From Desulfonema magnum (GTDB lineage: Bacteria; Desulfobacterota; Desulfobacteria; Desulfobacterales; 4be13), in the NCBI RefSeq assembly GCF_017377395.1, contig NZ_CP061800.1:2790001-2854000 (forward strand): a stretch of 64,000 nt of DNA, written 5' to 3'. Both the position numbers and the translations under genes were made by a program. Positions 16,332-24,921 of the stretch are shown piece after piece; the stretch's first letter is position 1, and each line of letters begins with the position of its first letter. The notes under the pieces are model-generated. The model made no database searches. It had not been told where the DNA came from and saw only the letters and a program-made list of their open reading frames with translations.

Positions 16332-17789
16332 ATGAAAAAAGGTCTTGTCAGACGAAAAATGGGTACGATTTCTTTTATTATGATCCTATTTTCAATATCT
16401 ATTGCAAGCGGGTTCAGTGTTTATGACTATGTTCGGGAACGCGCCCGGCTGACGCTGGATTTCAATGAAAACATAGGCCCCGTTGTAAAACGTCTGTCGA
16501 ATAACCTGCAAAAACCGCTGTGGGTTGCCAATGAAAAGCAGGCTCTGAAAATCATTGAATCAGAAATGATAAATAAAAGGATATACGCGATTGTTATCAG
16601 GGAATCCGGTGAGAAAACAGTTTTCTGTGCCAGATCGAGGGATGGCAATTGGAAAATCGTGGCATCCGAGGGAAACATTTCCGGTGATTTTATTCTTAAA
16701 AAAGCAGAAATTATCTATGAAGAAGAATCTATGGGGCTTGCTGAGATTTATTTCACCACCCGTTTCATCAGGGAATCGCTTAAAAAGTTAATTCTGTTCA
16801 TGGTAATAAAGGTTCTTCTGATAAGCATATGCCTTGTATCTGTTCTTTTGCTCACTGTTCATTTCTTCCTTGTCAGACCGTTATCCAAACTCATCAGCGG
16901 ACTGGATTTAGTGGGAGCCGAGGTCGGGTTTGCTTCCGGTCGGATTGCATCTTCCGGCTGGACTCTGAGGACAGGAGCATCAAAACAGGCAGCGGCCGTT
17001 GGTGAAACCTCGGCCGCTTTGGAAGAAATGGACGCCATGATTCGGCTCAATACGCAAAATGTCAGTCATGCAAATAAGCTGATGACTGAAACTTCCGAGG
17101 TCGTTCATCAGGCAGCTGCTTTTATGAAGGACCTGACCTGTTCAATAGATAAAATATCAGAGACAAGTGAGGAAACCCGAAAAGTGATTAACACCATTGA
17201 GGAAATCGCTTTCCAGACAAATCTGCTGGCGCTGAACGCCGCAGTCGAAGCCGCTCATGCAGGGAAGGCCGGGGCCGGATTTGCTGTGGTTGCAGAGGAA
17301 GTGAGAACGCTGGCACTGCGTTCGGAACAAGCTGTTGAAAATACGTCAAAATTGATAGAAGCCTCCATTGAAAAGACCAAAAGCGGCATAGAACTGGTTT
17401 GTAAGGCCAGCGAGGCTTTTACCCGGGTAACAGAAGGCTCCAAGAAGATGGAGGCTCTCCTTGACGAAGTTGCAGCCTCCTCTCAGGAGCAGGCACGAGG
17501 AATCATCCAGGTCAGTAATGCCATGAATGAGATTGACAAAGTGACACAGGAAAATTCAGTCAGTGCTGAAAAAACATTTTTTGCCATTGAGGAGATAAAG
17601 GGACAGATAGAGACAATGAAAAAATTTATGAAAAAACTGGGAACGTTAATTGGAATCAGAACCATAAAAAAACACAGCAATAAAAGTAAGACAGCTCCCC
17701 GAAAGAAGCATCATACCTTCCATTTCAGAGAAAATATATCGGAAACTGCATCTGACATCCACAGGCCGGACAATCATGACAGAACTTGA
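16332..17789 (+). CDS. methyl-accepting chemotaxis protein
   Basis: A 485-residue chemoreceptor. The first membrane segment is about 12-30, a short periplasmic region about 31-155 suggests a compact sensor, and the second segment is about 158-182. No well-conserved HAMP is obvious after it. The signalling domain carries the hairpin tip [20 protein letters not shown] then [15 protein letters not shown], which contacts CheA/CheW. Glu/Gln-rich heptads on either side are methylation candidates. GAGGGAAAAAAACG precedes the ATG. The gene's last 14 bp overlap the start of a phosphopantetheinyl transferase gene, an unusual pairing that implies translational coupling. Confidence 0.92.
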   Translation: MKKGLVRRKMGTISFIMILFSISIASGFSVYDYVRERARLTLDFNENIGPVVKRLSNNLQKPLWVANEKQALKIIESEMINKRIYAIVIRESGEKTVFCARSRDGNWKIVASEGNISGDFILKKAEIIYEEESMGLAEIYFTTRFIRESLKKLILFMVIKVLLISICLVSVLLLTVHFFLVRPLSKLISGLDLVGAEVGFASGRIASSGWTLRTGASKQAAAVGETSAALEEMDAMIRLNTQNVSHANKLMTETSEVVHQAAAFMKDLTCSIDKISETSEETRKVINTIEEIAFQTNLLALNAAVEAAHAGKAGAGFAVVAEEVRTLALRSEQAVENTSKLIEASIEKTKSGIELVCKASEAFTRVTEGSKKMEALLDEVAASSQEQARGIIQVSNAMNEIDKVTQENSVSAEKTFFAIEEIKGQIETMKKFMKKLGTLIGIRTIKKHSNKSKTAPRKKHHTFHFRENISETASDIHRPDNHDRT

Positions 17790-18533
17790 ATATTTTTGGA
17801 ATGTTTCGCCACAAAATGTTGCGATATCAGAAACAGAGGTTCATGTCTGGCGTGCCTGTCTTGAACCGGAGGAACCGAAGCTTCGGGAACTCTCGCAAAC
17901 CCTTTCTTCAGATGAACGGACAAAGGCTGACCGCTTTTACTTTGAGAGGGACAGAAATCATTTTATCGCGGCCCACGGATTTCTGAGGGCAATTCTGGGC
18001 AGATATTCGGATATGAACCCGGCGCACATCACGTTTTCTTACAGCCCTCATGGCAAACCTTTGCTGACATGGCCTCTGGAGAATATCTGTTTTAATATGT
18101 CTCATTCAAACGGATTGGCGCTTTATGCGGTAACAAGTAACCGTCACGTGGGCATTGATGTTGAATATGTCCGTCCCATGCCTGACGCGGAAGAACTGGC
18201 AAAACATTTTTTTCTCCCCGTGAATATGCCCTGATTCGTTCTCTTCCACGGGACCGGAAGGAAGACATTTTCTTCAAGGCGTGGACCTGCAAAGAAGCGT
18301 ATCTCAAGGCCACGGGTGAAGGTCTGAGCGGTCTGGAAAAAGTCGAGGTGTGCCTCACTCCGGGAGAATCCCCGTGGTTGCTGAGTATTCAGGGAAATTC
18401 CTGTATAACCTCCGGATGGTCTGTGCATCAGCTGACGCCTGCCCCGGGATATGCCTGTGCCTTAGTTTCAGAAGGCCCTGTGGGCCGGCTGCGTTGTTTT
18501 TCCGAGCGGATATCCCGCTGCTCATCTCACTGA
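17776..18533 (+). pseudogene. 4'-phosphopantetheinyl transferase (Sfp type), frameshifted at a T7 run
   Basis: The first frame (17776-18234, 152 codons) encodes the N-terminal half through NRHVGIDVEYVRPM, which holds the Mg-binding G-x-D motif. After AKHFF it runs into a short wrong tail (LPVNMP). Read one frame over from the T7 run at about 18207-18213, the sequence continues SPREYALIRSLPRD then FKAWTCKEAYLKATGEGL, the WxxKEAxxK motif of Sfp enzymes, to a stop at 18531. The family moves phosphopantetheine from CoA to carrier proteins. One missing T in the run explains the break, so this may be an assembly error, a contingency switch or a real inactivation. Confidence 0.85.
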
Positions 18534-19541
18534 CGATGTTATCTCCGGTCTTTTTGACGCAATAACGATCAGTTGGTCATCTTTGTCAAACCGGTAGCTG
18601 TTGTCGGGGTTTGAGATAAGGTTTTTGCCGGTTTTGTCTTCAACCCCGAGACAGAGAACATCATGTTTTTTTTTCAGCTCGCACATGACTTCAAAAAAAT
18701 TTTTATCTGCCATACGGGGGGGCAGCTTTATTTTGTAAATTTCTTTGCCGTAACGATTGCTGACAAGTTCGCTGATCATTCGGGTGATGCCGTGATCAAG
18801 GGCGGCCTGCACAAGCAGATTTGTACACAGATCACCCGCGACAATAACTTCATCTGCCTTTGCCATCTGACAGTGTTCCATATTTTCAGCATCCATAAGC
18901 TCCACACAAGTATAAACAGCAGGATTTATATTTTTTATGGTCAGGGTGTTGAGGATGGTCTTTGCGTCCCGCGCATAAGCGTCAAGATTGTCATCGGAAA
19001 GGATGATGACCACATGGGCGGCGTTCAGACTTGCTTTTTCCAGAATATCGGCTTTGACTTCACCGCGTATAAAATAAACCCGGGGATCATCAAGGGGTTT
19101 TTCCGGTATATCTGCAATAATCACGATGGGGACATCAGTACATTTCGGGTCTGCCCGAAGTTCTTCAACAATCTCATTTCCCCTGAAATTCCAGCCGCAA
19201 ATAATAAAATGATCCGTTACTTGGATGGATTTCATACCTTTATTCTCCAAAAGTCTTTTTTCAACAAATATTGTGGCAATGCTGGCGGTGAGTATTCCCA
19301 AAAGACCAATTCCCATCAGCATCACCGCCATACCGACAAGCCTGCCGCCGGTGGTTGCAGGAGAAATATCACCGTATCCCACGGTTGTCAGAGTAACAAC
19401 AGACCACCAGAGAGCATCCATCAACTTAAAATTCTTTTCAAAAAACATAAAAGCGGTGCTTCCTGAAAGGATAACAACAAAGGTGATCAGGAATACTTTG
19501 AAAATTTTTTCCCGGCGAATAATCGCAATGATTTTTTTCAT
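18522..19541 (-). CDS. potassium channel with RCK (TrkA-N) domain
   Basis: A 339-residue two-transmembrane K+ channel subunit. It has a membrane segment at about 14-33, a pore helix and the selectivity filter in SVVTLTTVGYGDISP, then a second membrane segment about 68-92. The RCK N-domain starts at DHFIICGWNFRGNEIVEELR, with the Rossmann G-x-G variant; an RCK C-domain occupies the last 90 residues. Such channels are gated by Ca2+ or nucleotides bound at RCK. The 3' end overlaps the convergent phosphopantetheinyl transferase by 12 bp. Confidence 0.92.
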   Translation of the reverse strand: MKKIIAIIRREKIFKVFLITFVVILSGSTAFMFFEKNFKLMDALWWSVVTLTTVGYGDISPATTGGRLVGMAVMLMGIGLLGILTASIATIFVEKRLLENKGMKSIQVTDHFIICGWNFRGNEIVEELRADPKCTDVPIVIIADIPEKPLDDPRVYFIRGEVKADILEKASLNAAHVVIILSDDNLDAYARDAKTILNTLTIKNINPAVYTCVELMDAENMEHCQMAKADEVIVAGDLCTNLLVQAALDHGITRMISELVSNRYGKEIYKIKLPPRMADKNFFEVMCELKKKHDVLCLGVEDKTGKNLISNPDNSYRFDKDDQLIVIASKRPEITSSVR

Positions 19542-19566
19542 GGACGCTCCATCCGGATCGTTAAAA

Positions 19567-19629
19567 CCGGCGGGTTCGGATTTCCCAAAAAACTTCCGCC
19601 GGATTTAGAAATCCGGCGGGTTCGGATTT
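19567..19629. repeat. short repeat CGGCGGGTTCGGATTT
   Basis: Two direct copies of CGGCGGGTTCGGATTT (about 19567 and 19614) around CTTCCGCCGGATTT in opposite sense lie between the channel and glsB. The second copy reaches the glsB stop. Confidence 0.6.
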
Positions 19630-19879
19630 ACTTTTTTTTAAGCGAACGATATCCTGCAAGCAACAACACTGCTCCGCCAACAGCAATGAGCAGGCTGCGA
19701 AGATCAAAGCCCCTGAAAGAACCGAAACCGATAACTGAGCTGATAAATCCGCCAACAAAAGCGCCCCCGATGCCGATGAGGATTGTGACAATTAATCCTC
19801 CCGGGTCTTTCCCCGGCATAATCCATTTTGCAAGAACACCCACGATCAGTCCCAGCACGATCCAAGACAAAATACCCAT
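19628..19879 (-). CDS. GlsB/YeaQ/YmgE-family small membrane protein
   Basis: An 83-residue protein of the transglycosylase-associated (GlsB/YeaQ/YmgE) family. It has three hydrophobic segments: GILSWIVLGLIVGVLAKWIM, then PGKDPGGLIVTILIGIGGAF (the family's PG.dpgg...t...Gi.GA motif) and a third ending in a basic SLKKK tail. It sits in the inner membrane and is linked to general stress; no enzymatic role is proven. AAGGAGATGAAAC before the ATG is a clear ribosome site. Confidence 0.9.
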   Translation of the reverse strand: MGILSWIVLGLIVGVLAKWIMPGKDPGGLIVTILIGIGGAFVGGFISSVIGFGSFRGFDLRSLLIAVGGAVLLLAGYRSLKKK

Positions 19880-19996
19880 GTTTCATCTCCTTATTTAGAT
19901 GGTTAAGGTTCAGATATTTATGTCACTCGAGTCAGAAAACTTGATCATCGAGTATCACAAATTCCCATATCTTTCAAATTTAATTTTTTCCCTCAT

Positions 19997-20106
19997 TAGG
20001 TGATTTCCGGAAAAGAACATACGAGTCATTTTTTTAGTTCGTAGTTCCGCCTTTAGGCGGTGTGACACCGCCTAAAGGCGGAACTACGAACTGGAAATCA
20101 CCTTAG
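19997..20106. repeat. inverted repeat holding the DUF790 gene stop
   Basis: Outer arms TAGGTGATTTCC / GGAAATCACCTTAG enclose a perfect 28-bp palindrome (AGTTCGTAGTTCCGCCTTTA ...) at 20036-20092. The DUF790 stop codon at 20084 lies in the right arm. ACTTGATCATCGAGT at about 19938 belongs to another dispersed family. Confidence 0.8.
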
Positions 20107-21331
20107 TTGGAAGCACAGCACACCGTTCCACGGCAGCCAGCACCTTTTTAATCACAGGCTTGCGGCTGAAAACCAGCACTTCCCCTGCTGAAACCGCCTT
20201 GAAAAATCCCTCTGCAACCTTGGCGCTTTCATAGAGCAGCAAAATAAGGTCTTTTCTTCCGGCTTCCTGCACTTTTTTTAATTTGCGTTGAAGATACCGG
20301 GGATGCCAGAAGCCAACAATCTCAATCAGCGCACGCCGTCCGTGTTTGCGGTGCGTCAGGGAAAAGTCAGGAATCATCACGGTATCCCCGAGGAGAATAA
20401 GTTCATCCTCGCGGTTCAGTTCCCACACCCGTTTTGCCCCGCCATACTTGGCTTCAAACTCGGCGGCGAAATCCGCTTCCAGTTGGCTGTCAAAGGTCCC
20501 GGAGGCTTTGAAATGGGTGTGTAATTCGGTCCTGTCATCCAGAGTGTAACGCAGAGGACGAGGTGATTTGGGGAGCTGCACATCCGCATCCATATGCCAG
20601 TGCCTGCACAGCAGCAGGGCCGGCAGGAATTTCGCAAATTGCAGACCATAACGAATCGTTGACTTCACAAAAGGGGAAATAGGCCCGTGAAGTATAATAT
20701 CATATCCCCCGGAATGACCCGGGGAAATCGTGTGCATCAGCTTGAACAGCTTAATATATTTGAACACATCCTTGTAAGTGTCCTGAACAGTGATACGGAC
20801 TTCACGGGCCCAGTAGAGCAACCCGCGGGCCACTTCCATGTTGTAACGGACAATCAGGTCCCCGGGGCCCAAAGCATCGCCTGTATCAAGAAGCAATTTC
20901 TCTTCTGGCAGATCCGTAAAAAAGTTTGTTTCGACCTGTTCCTCGGTCAGACCGTATCTCGCGGCTGTCTCAGCCACAGCCTGCGCCCGGTCTGTCCGGG
21001 CAAACAGGTCCTGTTTGTAAGTGACCGGTCCCTGCCGGAACAAGTCTGTCCGCAATTCCACCGGATTCACCAATGAGCCGTTTTCACCGAATGTGCAGCG
21101 ATTCACCAGCACAGCAGCCAGCCCCCGAATGATGGGATAATCCAGACTGTCTCCCTCATATTCTCGGATAGCGTCATTGAATTCACCTCTGGTATGTCCC
21201 GCACACGTCTCTGTCACACGGATTAATTCGTCAGCAACGGTCAGATAATGATCATCCGCGGGCAGCGTCAGGGGCATGACATCATTACCGCGTATTTTCA
21301 CGCGGCGGAGAATCAGTTCGGATTTCAGCAT
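20084..21331 (-). CDS. DUF790 (Bax1-like) nuclease-family protein
   Basis: A 415-residue DUF790 protein. It opens [20 protein letters not shown] then LPADDHYLTVADELI, the typical N-terminus of archaeal Bax1, the nuclease partner of XPB helicase. The C-terminal part has EAKYGGAKRVWELNRED and VMIPDFSLTH...RALIEIVGFW, which fits a PD-(D/E)xK-like core (D ... E-I-V). Bax1 cuts DNA beside bubble structures. An XPB-type helicase gene is usually adjacent but is not seen here. The start overlaps the der stop at 21331. The final residues are encoded by an inverted repeat. Confidence 0.82.
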   Translation of the reverse strand: MLKSELILRRVKIRGNDVMPLTLPADDHYLTVADELIRVTETCAGHTRGEFNDAIREYEGDSLDYPIIRGLAAVLVNRCTFGENGSLVNPVELRTDLFRQGPVTYKQDLFARTDRAQAVAETAARYGLTEEQVETNFFTDLPEEKLLLDTGDALGPGDLIVRYNMEVARGLLYWAREVRITVQDTYKDVFKYIKLFKLMHTISPGHSGGYDIILHGPISPFVKSTIRYGLQFAKFLPALLLCRHWHMDADVQLPKSPRPLRYTLDDRTELHTHFKASGTFDSQLEADFAAEFEAKYGGAKRVWELNREDELILLGDTVMIPDFSLTHRKHGRRALIEIVGFWHPRYLQRKLKKVQEAGRKDLILLLYESAKVAEGFFKAVSAGEVLVFSRKPVIKKVLAAVERCAVLPTKVISSS

Positions 21332-22716
21332 TATTTCTTCTTTTTCTTCTTTTTCTTACCAAAATCCGTCCGCTTATTCTTACCAAATTCTATGCGCCCT
21401 GTCCGCTGGCGGAAAATGAGCCGAATGGGTGTCTTGTCAAGTTTTGCTCCCTCCCGGATTTGGTTGATCAGGTATCTTTTATAGGAAAAATGAACTGCAT
21501 CCGGATAACTTACAAAACAGACAAAAGTGGGTGGTTTTGAAGAGACCTGCGTGGCATAATAGAATTTAAGACGTTTTCCTTTGTGAAGCGACGGCTCATT
21601 TCTCTCAATGGCCGTTTCCAGGATTTTATTCAGCTGCCCGGTTCCGATACGGGAGGCATATTGGCTGTAAACATCGTCCGCGAGTTTGAATATCCGCTGA
21701 ACCCGGAGACCGGTGAGGGCTGAGATGGTCATGGCAGGGGCAAAGCTTAAAAACTTCGCTTCCATTCTTAACCGTTCATAGAATCTTTTTGCAGTGTTAG
21801 TGTCTTTTTCAATGACATCCCATTTGTTCAGCAAAAACACACAGCCGCAGCCCCGCTCATACGCATATCCCGCGATGCTGATATCCTGTTCCGTGATTCC
21901 CTCGTCCGCGTCCATGACAATCAGAGCAACATCACATCGGTCAAGGCTTCTTAACGCTTTAATGATGGAAAATTTTTCAATTTTTTTTGATACTTTTCCT
22001 TTTCGCCGGATCCCTGCGGTATCAATGAGCGTGTAGGATTTTCCATTGATATGACAAACAGAGTCAATCGCGTCCCGGGTGGTTCCCGGAACCTCGCTGA
22101 CAACCAGGCGATTTTCTCCTAACAAACGGTTTATCAGGGAGGATTTACCCGCGTTGGGTCGGCCCACAACCGCGAGTTTGATCATTTCTTCCTGAGACGG
22201 CGTTGAATCCGCCCGGGGAAGCGCACATATGAGATCATCCAGAAAATCGTTTATGCCATATCGGTGTTCCGCGGAAACCGGGTATAAGTTTTCCACGCCA
22301 AGGGCATAAAAGTCATAGAGCCTGTCTTCCTGTTCAAGACCGTCTATTTTATTGACCGCGTAAAACACCGGCTTTGTCACGGTGCGAAGAATTTCAATAA
22401 GGTCTCTGTCAAACGGAGAGACTCCGCTTTTGCCGTCCAGCACAAGCACAATAACGTCAGCATCTTCTATGGCCTGACTGATCTGGAAACGGATATGATG
22501 CGCAAAATCATCTTCATCATTCTCAAGGAATCCGCCAGTATCCACCAGCGTAAATTCGACCCCTTCCCAGTTTACATCCCCATAATTCCGGTCTCTTGTG
22601 ACACCGGGAAAATCATCAACAATAGCATCTTTTGTCCGGGTGACACGATTAAAAAAAGTGGATTTACCCACATTGGGCCTGCCTACAATTGCAACAATTG
22701 GTTTCATAGCACTCAT
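21331..22716 (-). CDS. der: ribosome-biogenesis GTPase Der (EngA)
   Basis: A 461-residue protein with two tandem G domains and a KH-like C-terminal domain, the unique Der layout. The first G domain has [19 protein letters not shown] and NKID. The second has [24 protein letters not shown] and NKWD. Der binds the 50S subunit during assembly. ATG codons at 22716 and 22707 are both plausible; the second (MKPIVAIVG) fits the family better. The C-terminus is a lysine run (GKKKKKKKK) whose codons meet the start of the DUF790 gene. Confidence 0.96.
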   Translation of the reverse strand: MSAMKPIVAIVGRPNVGKSTFFNRVTRTKDAIVDDFPGVTRDRNYGDVNWEGVEFTLVDTGGFLENDEDDFAHHIRFQISQAIEDADVIVLVLDGKSGVSPFDRDLIEILRTVTKPVFYAVNKIDGLEQEDRLYDFYALGVENLYPVSAEHRYGINDFLDDLICALPRADSTPSQEEMIKLAVVGRPNAGKSSLINRLLGENRLVVSEVPGTTRDAIDSVCHINGKSYTLIDTAGIRRKGKVSKKIEKFSIIKALRSLDRCDVALIVMDADEGITEQDISIAGYAYERGCGCVFLLNKWDVIEKDTNTAKRFYERLRMEAKFLSFAPAMTISALTGLRVQRIFKLADDVYSQYASRIGTGQLNKILETAIERNEPSLHKGKRLKFYYATQVSSKPPTFVCFVSYPDAVHFSYKRYLINQIREGAKLDKTPIRLIFRQRTGRIEFGKNKRTDFGKKKKKKKK

Positions 22717-22726
22717 TCATCAGTTA

Positions 22727-22820
22727 TCACTCGATGTTCAAGTTTTTTTCTGTCATTCCTGCGAAAGCAGGAATGACAGGGTTTTTAGTCGAACCGGGTC
22801 AAAAAACTTGAACATCGAGT
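22727..22820. repeat. dispersed repeat with CTTGAACATCGAGT ends
   Basis: CGATGTTCAAGTTTTTT ... AAAAAACTTGAACATCGAG arms around TGTCATTCCTGCGAAAGCAG and its complement. Related copies: about 19938, 32300, 32620, 44113-44306 and 54705-54747. Confidence 0.8.
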
Positions 22821-22859
22821 ATCAGATAATATCAGCAGATGGAAAAAACCTCAGACGAT

Positions 22860-23062
22860 CTCGTTCCCACGCTTTGCGTCACTGCCATTAAGTTAAGCTT
22901 CCGGAGTGCGAAAATTATTTTTCGCATCCTTGCCGGAAACTCTTTTTGCCACCCCGGATGAGTCTTAACTTAATGGCAGTGACACTTTGCGTGGGAATGC
23001 AGAACAGACAGTTCGCGTCCTGATTCCGACACTCGTCCCGGACGCGAAGCGTGGAAACGAGA
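22860..23062. repeat. CTCGTTCCCACGC repeat interrupted by a MITE-like insertion
   Basis: CTCGTTCCCACGCTTTGCGT at the left resumes as CTTTGCGTGGGAATGCAGAA at 22985 and ends GACGCGAAGCGTGGAAACGA. The inserted segment is described separately. Confidence 0.8.
22880..22981. mobile_element. 102-bp MITE-like insertion with CACTGCCATTAAGTTAAG ends
   Basis: Perfect 18-bp terminal inverted repeats at 22880-22897 and 22964-22981. CTTTGCGT lies on both sides (22872-22879 and 22985-22992, the right copy offset by 3 nt). The interior holds the CCGGAGTGCGAAAA motif. The ends share AAGTTAAG with those of the IS4-family element at 57751, so a related transposase may mobilise it. No coding capacity. Confidence 0.75.
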
Positions 23063-23265
23063 ATACATATAAAATTTGCATCTGCTGAATATGGAAATTT
23101 TTTATTAAAACTCAAATTTTTACAAAATAAAACCAGCTTATATTTTGATTTTAAAATCAGCAAATAGCATATGATCATGTCAAAAGTATATAGAAAAAAA
23201 CGTTGAAATCAAAAAATTTCTTGAAAATTTGGAAAAAAAGGACATATATATGGAATTAACAAAAG

Positions 23266-23285
23266 CCGGGGGATCAATCCCCCGG
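23266..23285. repeat. GC-rich hairpin in a 370-bp gap
   Basis: CCGGGGGAT-CA-ATCCCCCGG is a perfect hairpin, and GAGTCGGGGGGATT follows about 75 nt later. The arrangement recalls the end hairpins of IS200/IS605 relatives, but no tnpA or tnpB is present. The rest of 23070-23440 shows no gene. Confidence 0.5.
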
Positions 23286-23440
23286 GTGACAGCCAAAGTA
23301 CGCTAAAGCGCACTATACCTGTCTTTGAGATGATTTAGCTTTCAGCCCTGACATTGAGTCGGGGGGATTGCTTGGCAACCGCAATATCATATAATCATCT
23401 ATGTCCTGATTGCCACGACAAAGCATGAAAGCTGGAGCAA

Positions 23441-23755
23441 ATGAACCAATCACAAATCACAAAAATGAACCTTCCGATCATTGACGCGCATGCCCATTGC
23501 GGCATCCAGGATCGCTATCCGGATCAGTCGTCTGAGGCATATCTGAGCTATGCCGGGAACACGGGGATTTCAGGCGTGGTAATGTTTTCACCTGTTACGG
23601 AAATCTATGATCGTTATGATTTAAAATCAGACTTCCCCTTCGGAACCCCCCGATATGAAATTGAAAAAATTCTGAAGTTTAAAATCCCGCAGGAAACAAA
23701 ACAGGCCGTCATCAGCTTGAACGTGAAACATATGCTGGCTGAGAATGTGTGCTGA
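23441..23755 (+). pseudogene. amidohydrolase with the central part deleted
   Basis: The 104-codon frame joins an amidohydrolase N-terminus (LPIIDAHAHCGIQDRYPD, with the metal-binding D-x-H-x-H, then SGVVMFSPVTEIYDRYD) directly to what looks like its C-terminus (SDFPFGTPRYEIEKILKF, the 'GsDyPfgsp...' metal Asp segment, then the NVKHMLAEN ending). The family is usually about 250-330 residues, so roughly 150-200 central residues with the other ligands are missing. The remnant is unlikely to be an active enzyme. The deletion keeps frame. Confidence 0.7.
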
Positions 23756-23804
23756 AGCTGCGTTCCGAAATTTTCCACATCAATTTTAACAAAAAGGAAA
23801 ACAA

Positions 23805-24377
23805 ATGGATTTCAAAGAATTATGGCAAAAAGTTCCTGATAAATGGAAACCATTTTCAGATAAATGGGCACGGATTATTATTTGGCCGAGAGCTTTTTTC
23901 AGCGAATGGGATCACAACGAAGATTACAAGCATGTCATTATTTTCAATATTATCTGCGGTGTGCTTGCCGGTGTGCTGAAAACAATCCTCACCTTTGGCG
24001 GGGAATTTTCCGCAATCATCCGCTGTCCCCTTACACTGATGCTACTTACCTTTGTCGGGGGGTCGGTTTTTTATCTTTTTCTCAAACTCTCCGGAGGAGA
24101 AGGAGACATTGAACCTACAATAAAGATGGTGGGTTACACGCAGGCAATTGGCGTATTTTCATACGGAATTCCCACATTAGGCCCGCTGATCGGTTTGTAT
24201 CAGATATGGCTGCTTACTGTTATCGGAGAAGTTTTGCATAAATTAGACACTCGCCGGTCACTCATTGCGGTTTTGCTTCCCATTGCTTTGTTTATGTTTA
24301 TTATGATAATGATTTCTACAATTCTTGGTCTGAAATTTTTTGGCGGCATCCTCTCTCATGAAAATCAGATGTTTTAA
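23805..24377 (+). CDS. Yip1-family membrane protein
   Basis: A 190-residue integral membrane protein with the bacterial YIP1 domain pattern. It has a short cytoplasmic N-terminus with IIIWPRAFFSEWD ('i..P..ff.....'), then five hydrophobic segments, including IIFNIICGVLAGVLKTIL and YTQAIGVFSYGIPTLGPLIG, ending with a segment rich in Ile/Met. Bacterial members have no settled function; they are often associated with membrane stress or transport. AAAAAGGAAAACAA precedes the ATG, 49 bp after the amidohydrolase remnant. Confidence 0.75.
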   Translation: MDFKELWQKVPDKWKPFSDKWARIIIWPRAFFSEWDHNEDYKHVIIFNIICGVLAGVLKTILTFGGEFSAIIRCPLTLMLLTFVGGSVFYLFLKLSGGEGDIEPTIKMVGYTQAIGVFSYGIPTLGPLIGLYQIWLLTVIGEVLHKLDTRRSLIAVLLPIALFMFIMIMISTILGLKFFGGILSHENQMF

Positions 24378-24507
24378 AAAATGTTCGGGTTGAACAGCGG
24401 GAGGTTAATTGGTATCCCGCCCCCGCCATGGACTTTCCCATTCTTATCCGTTTTCCCTGTAGTTTTTAAGTACCAGACCATCAGTTTTCTGATATCTGAC
24501 CAGAAAA

Positions 24508-24567
24508 GAAACCCGGGTTTTTTCCCCGGGATGATGCTCTCTCCCGCACAGGAAAAACCCGGGTTTC
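24508..24567. repeat. GAAACCCGGG hairpin family member
   Basis: GAAACCCGGGTTTTTTCC / GGAAAAACCCGGGTTTC arms around ATGATGCTCTCTCCCGC. Relatives lie at 8184, 8298, 32062 and 55074. It could terminate the Yip1 transcript. Confidence 0.75.
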
Positions 24568-24624
24568 TCCCCCTTCACAGGTAAGATTTATAAAAACTTT
24601 TGCTCATGTACTTATAAACGGCCA

Positions 24625-24895
24625 TGATCCGCCGGCCACAACGAATGATGAAAGTTTGCTGTTTTTCCTAACGCTTAACACCTAACACCTAACACTTAAC
24701 ACTTAACACTTTCATATAAACAAGGTTGCAATTGCAACGAAATAAACAAGGAACGGCAGTGCCCCCGGACAAAGAAAAATCTTGTATTTTTTTTCATAGT
24801 TGAGTAGTTAGATGTCAGGTGTCAGGTATCAGGTACTCGGATATCCGGGCATTGTTTTTCCTAACACTTAACACCTGACACTTAACACGTTCTTA
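24625..24895. repeat. heptanucleotide arrays before hypE
   Basis: CACAACGAATGATGAAAGTT then TTTTTCCTAACGCTTAACAC and units CACCTAA/CACTTAA (24672-24707), ending TTTCATATAAAC: an inverted copy of the element at 39403-39535. A second run (TTAGATG, TCAGGTG, TCAGGTA) is at 24808-24835, with inverted units at 24865-24890. Confidence 0.8.
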
Positions 24896-24921
24896 ACTTT
24901 TTGCTATAGGTATAAAAAATA

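Noticed and set aside
23230-23440. IS200/IS605-type element with guide RNA
   Set aside because: Only a GC-rich hairpin and a related motif are present; no TnpA/TnpB gene and no definable ends.
23753-23755. Second Sec codon at the TGA ending the amidohydrolase remnant
   Set aside because: The frame ends where the family normally ends, and nothing conserved follows.
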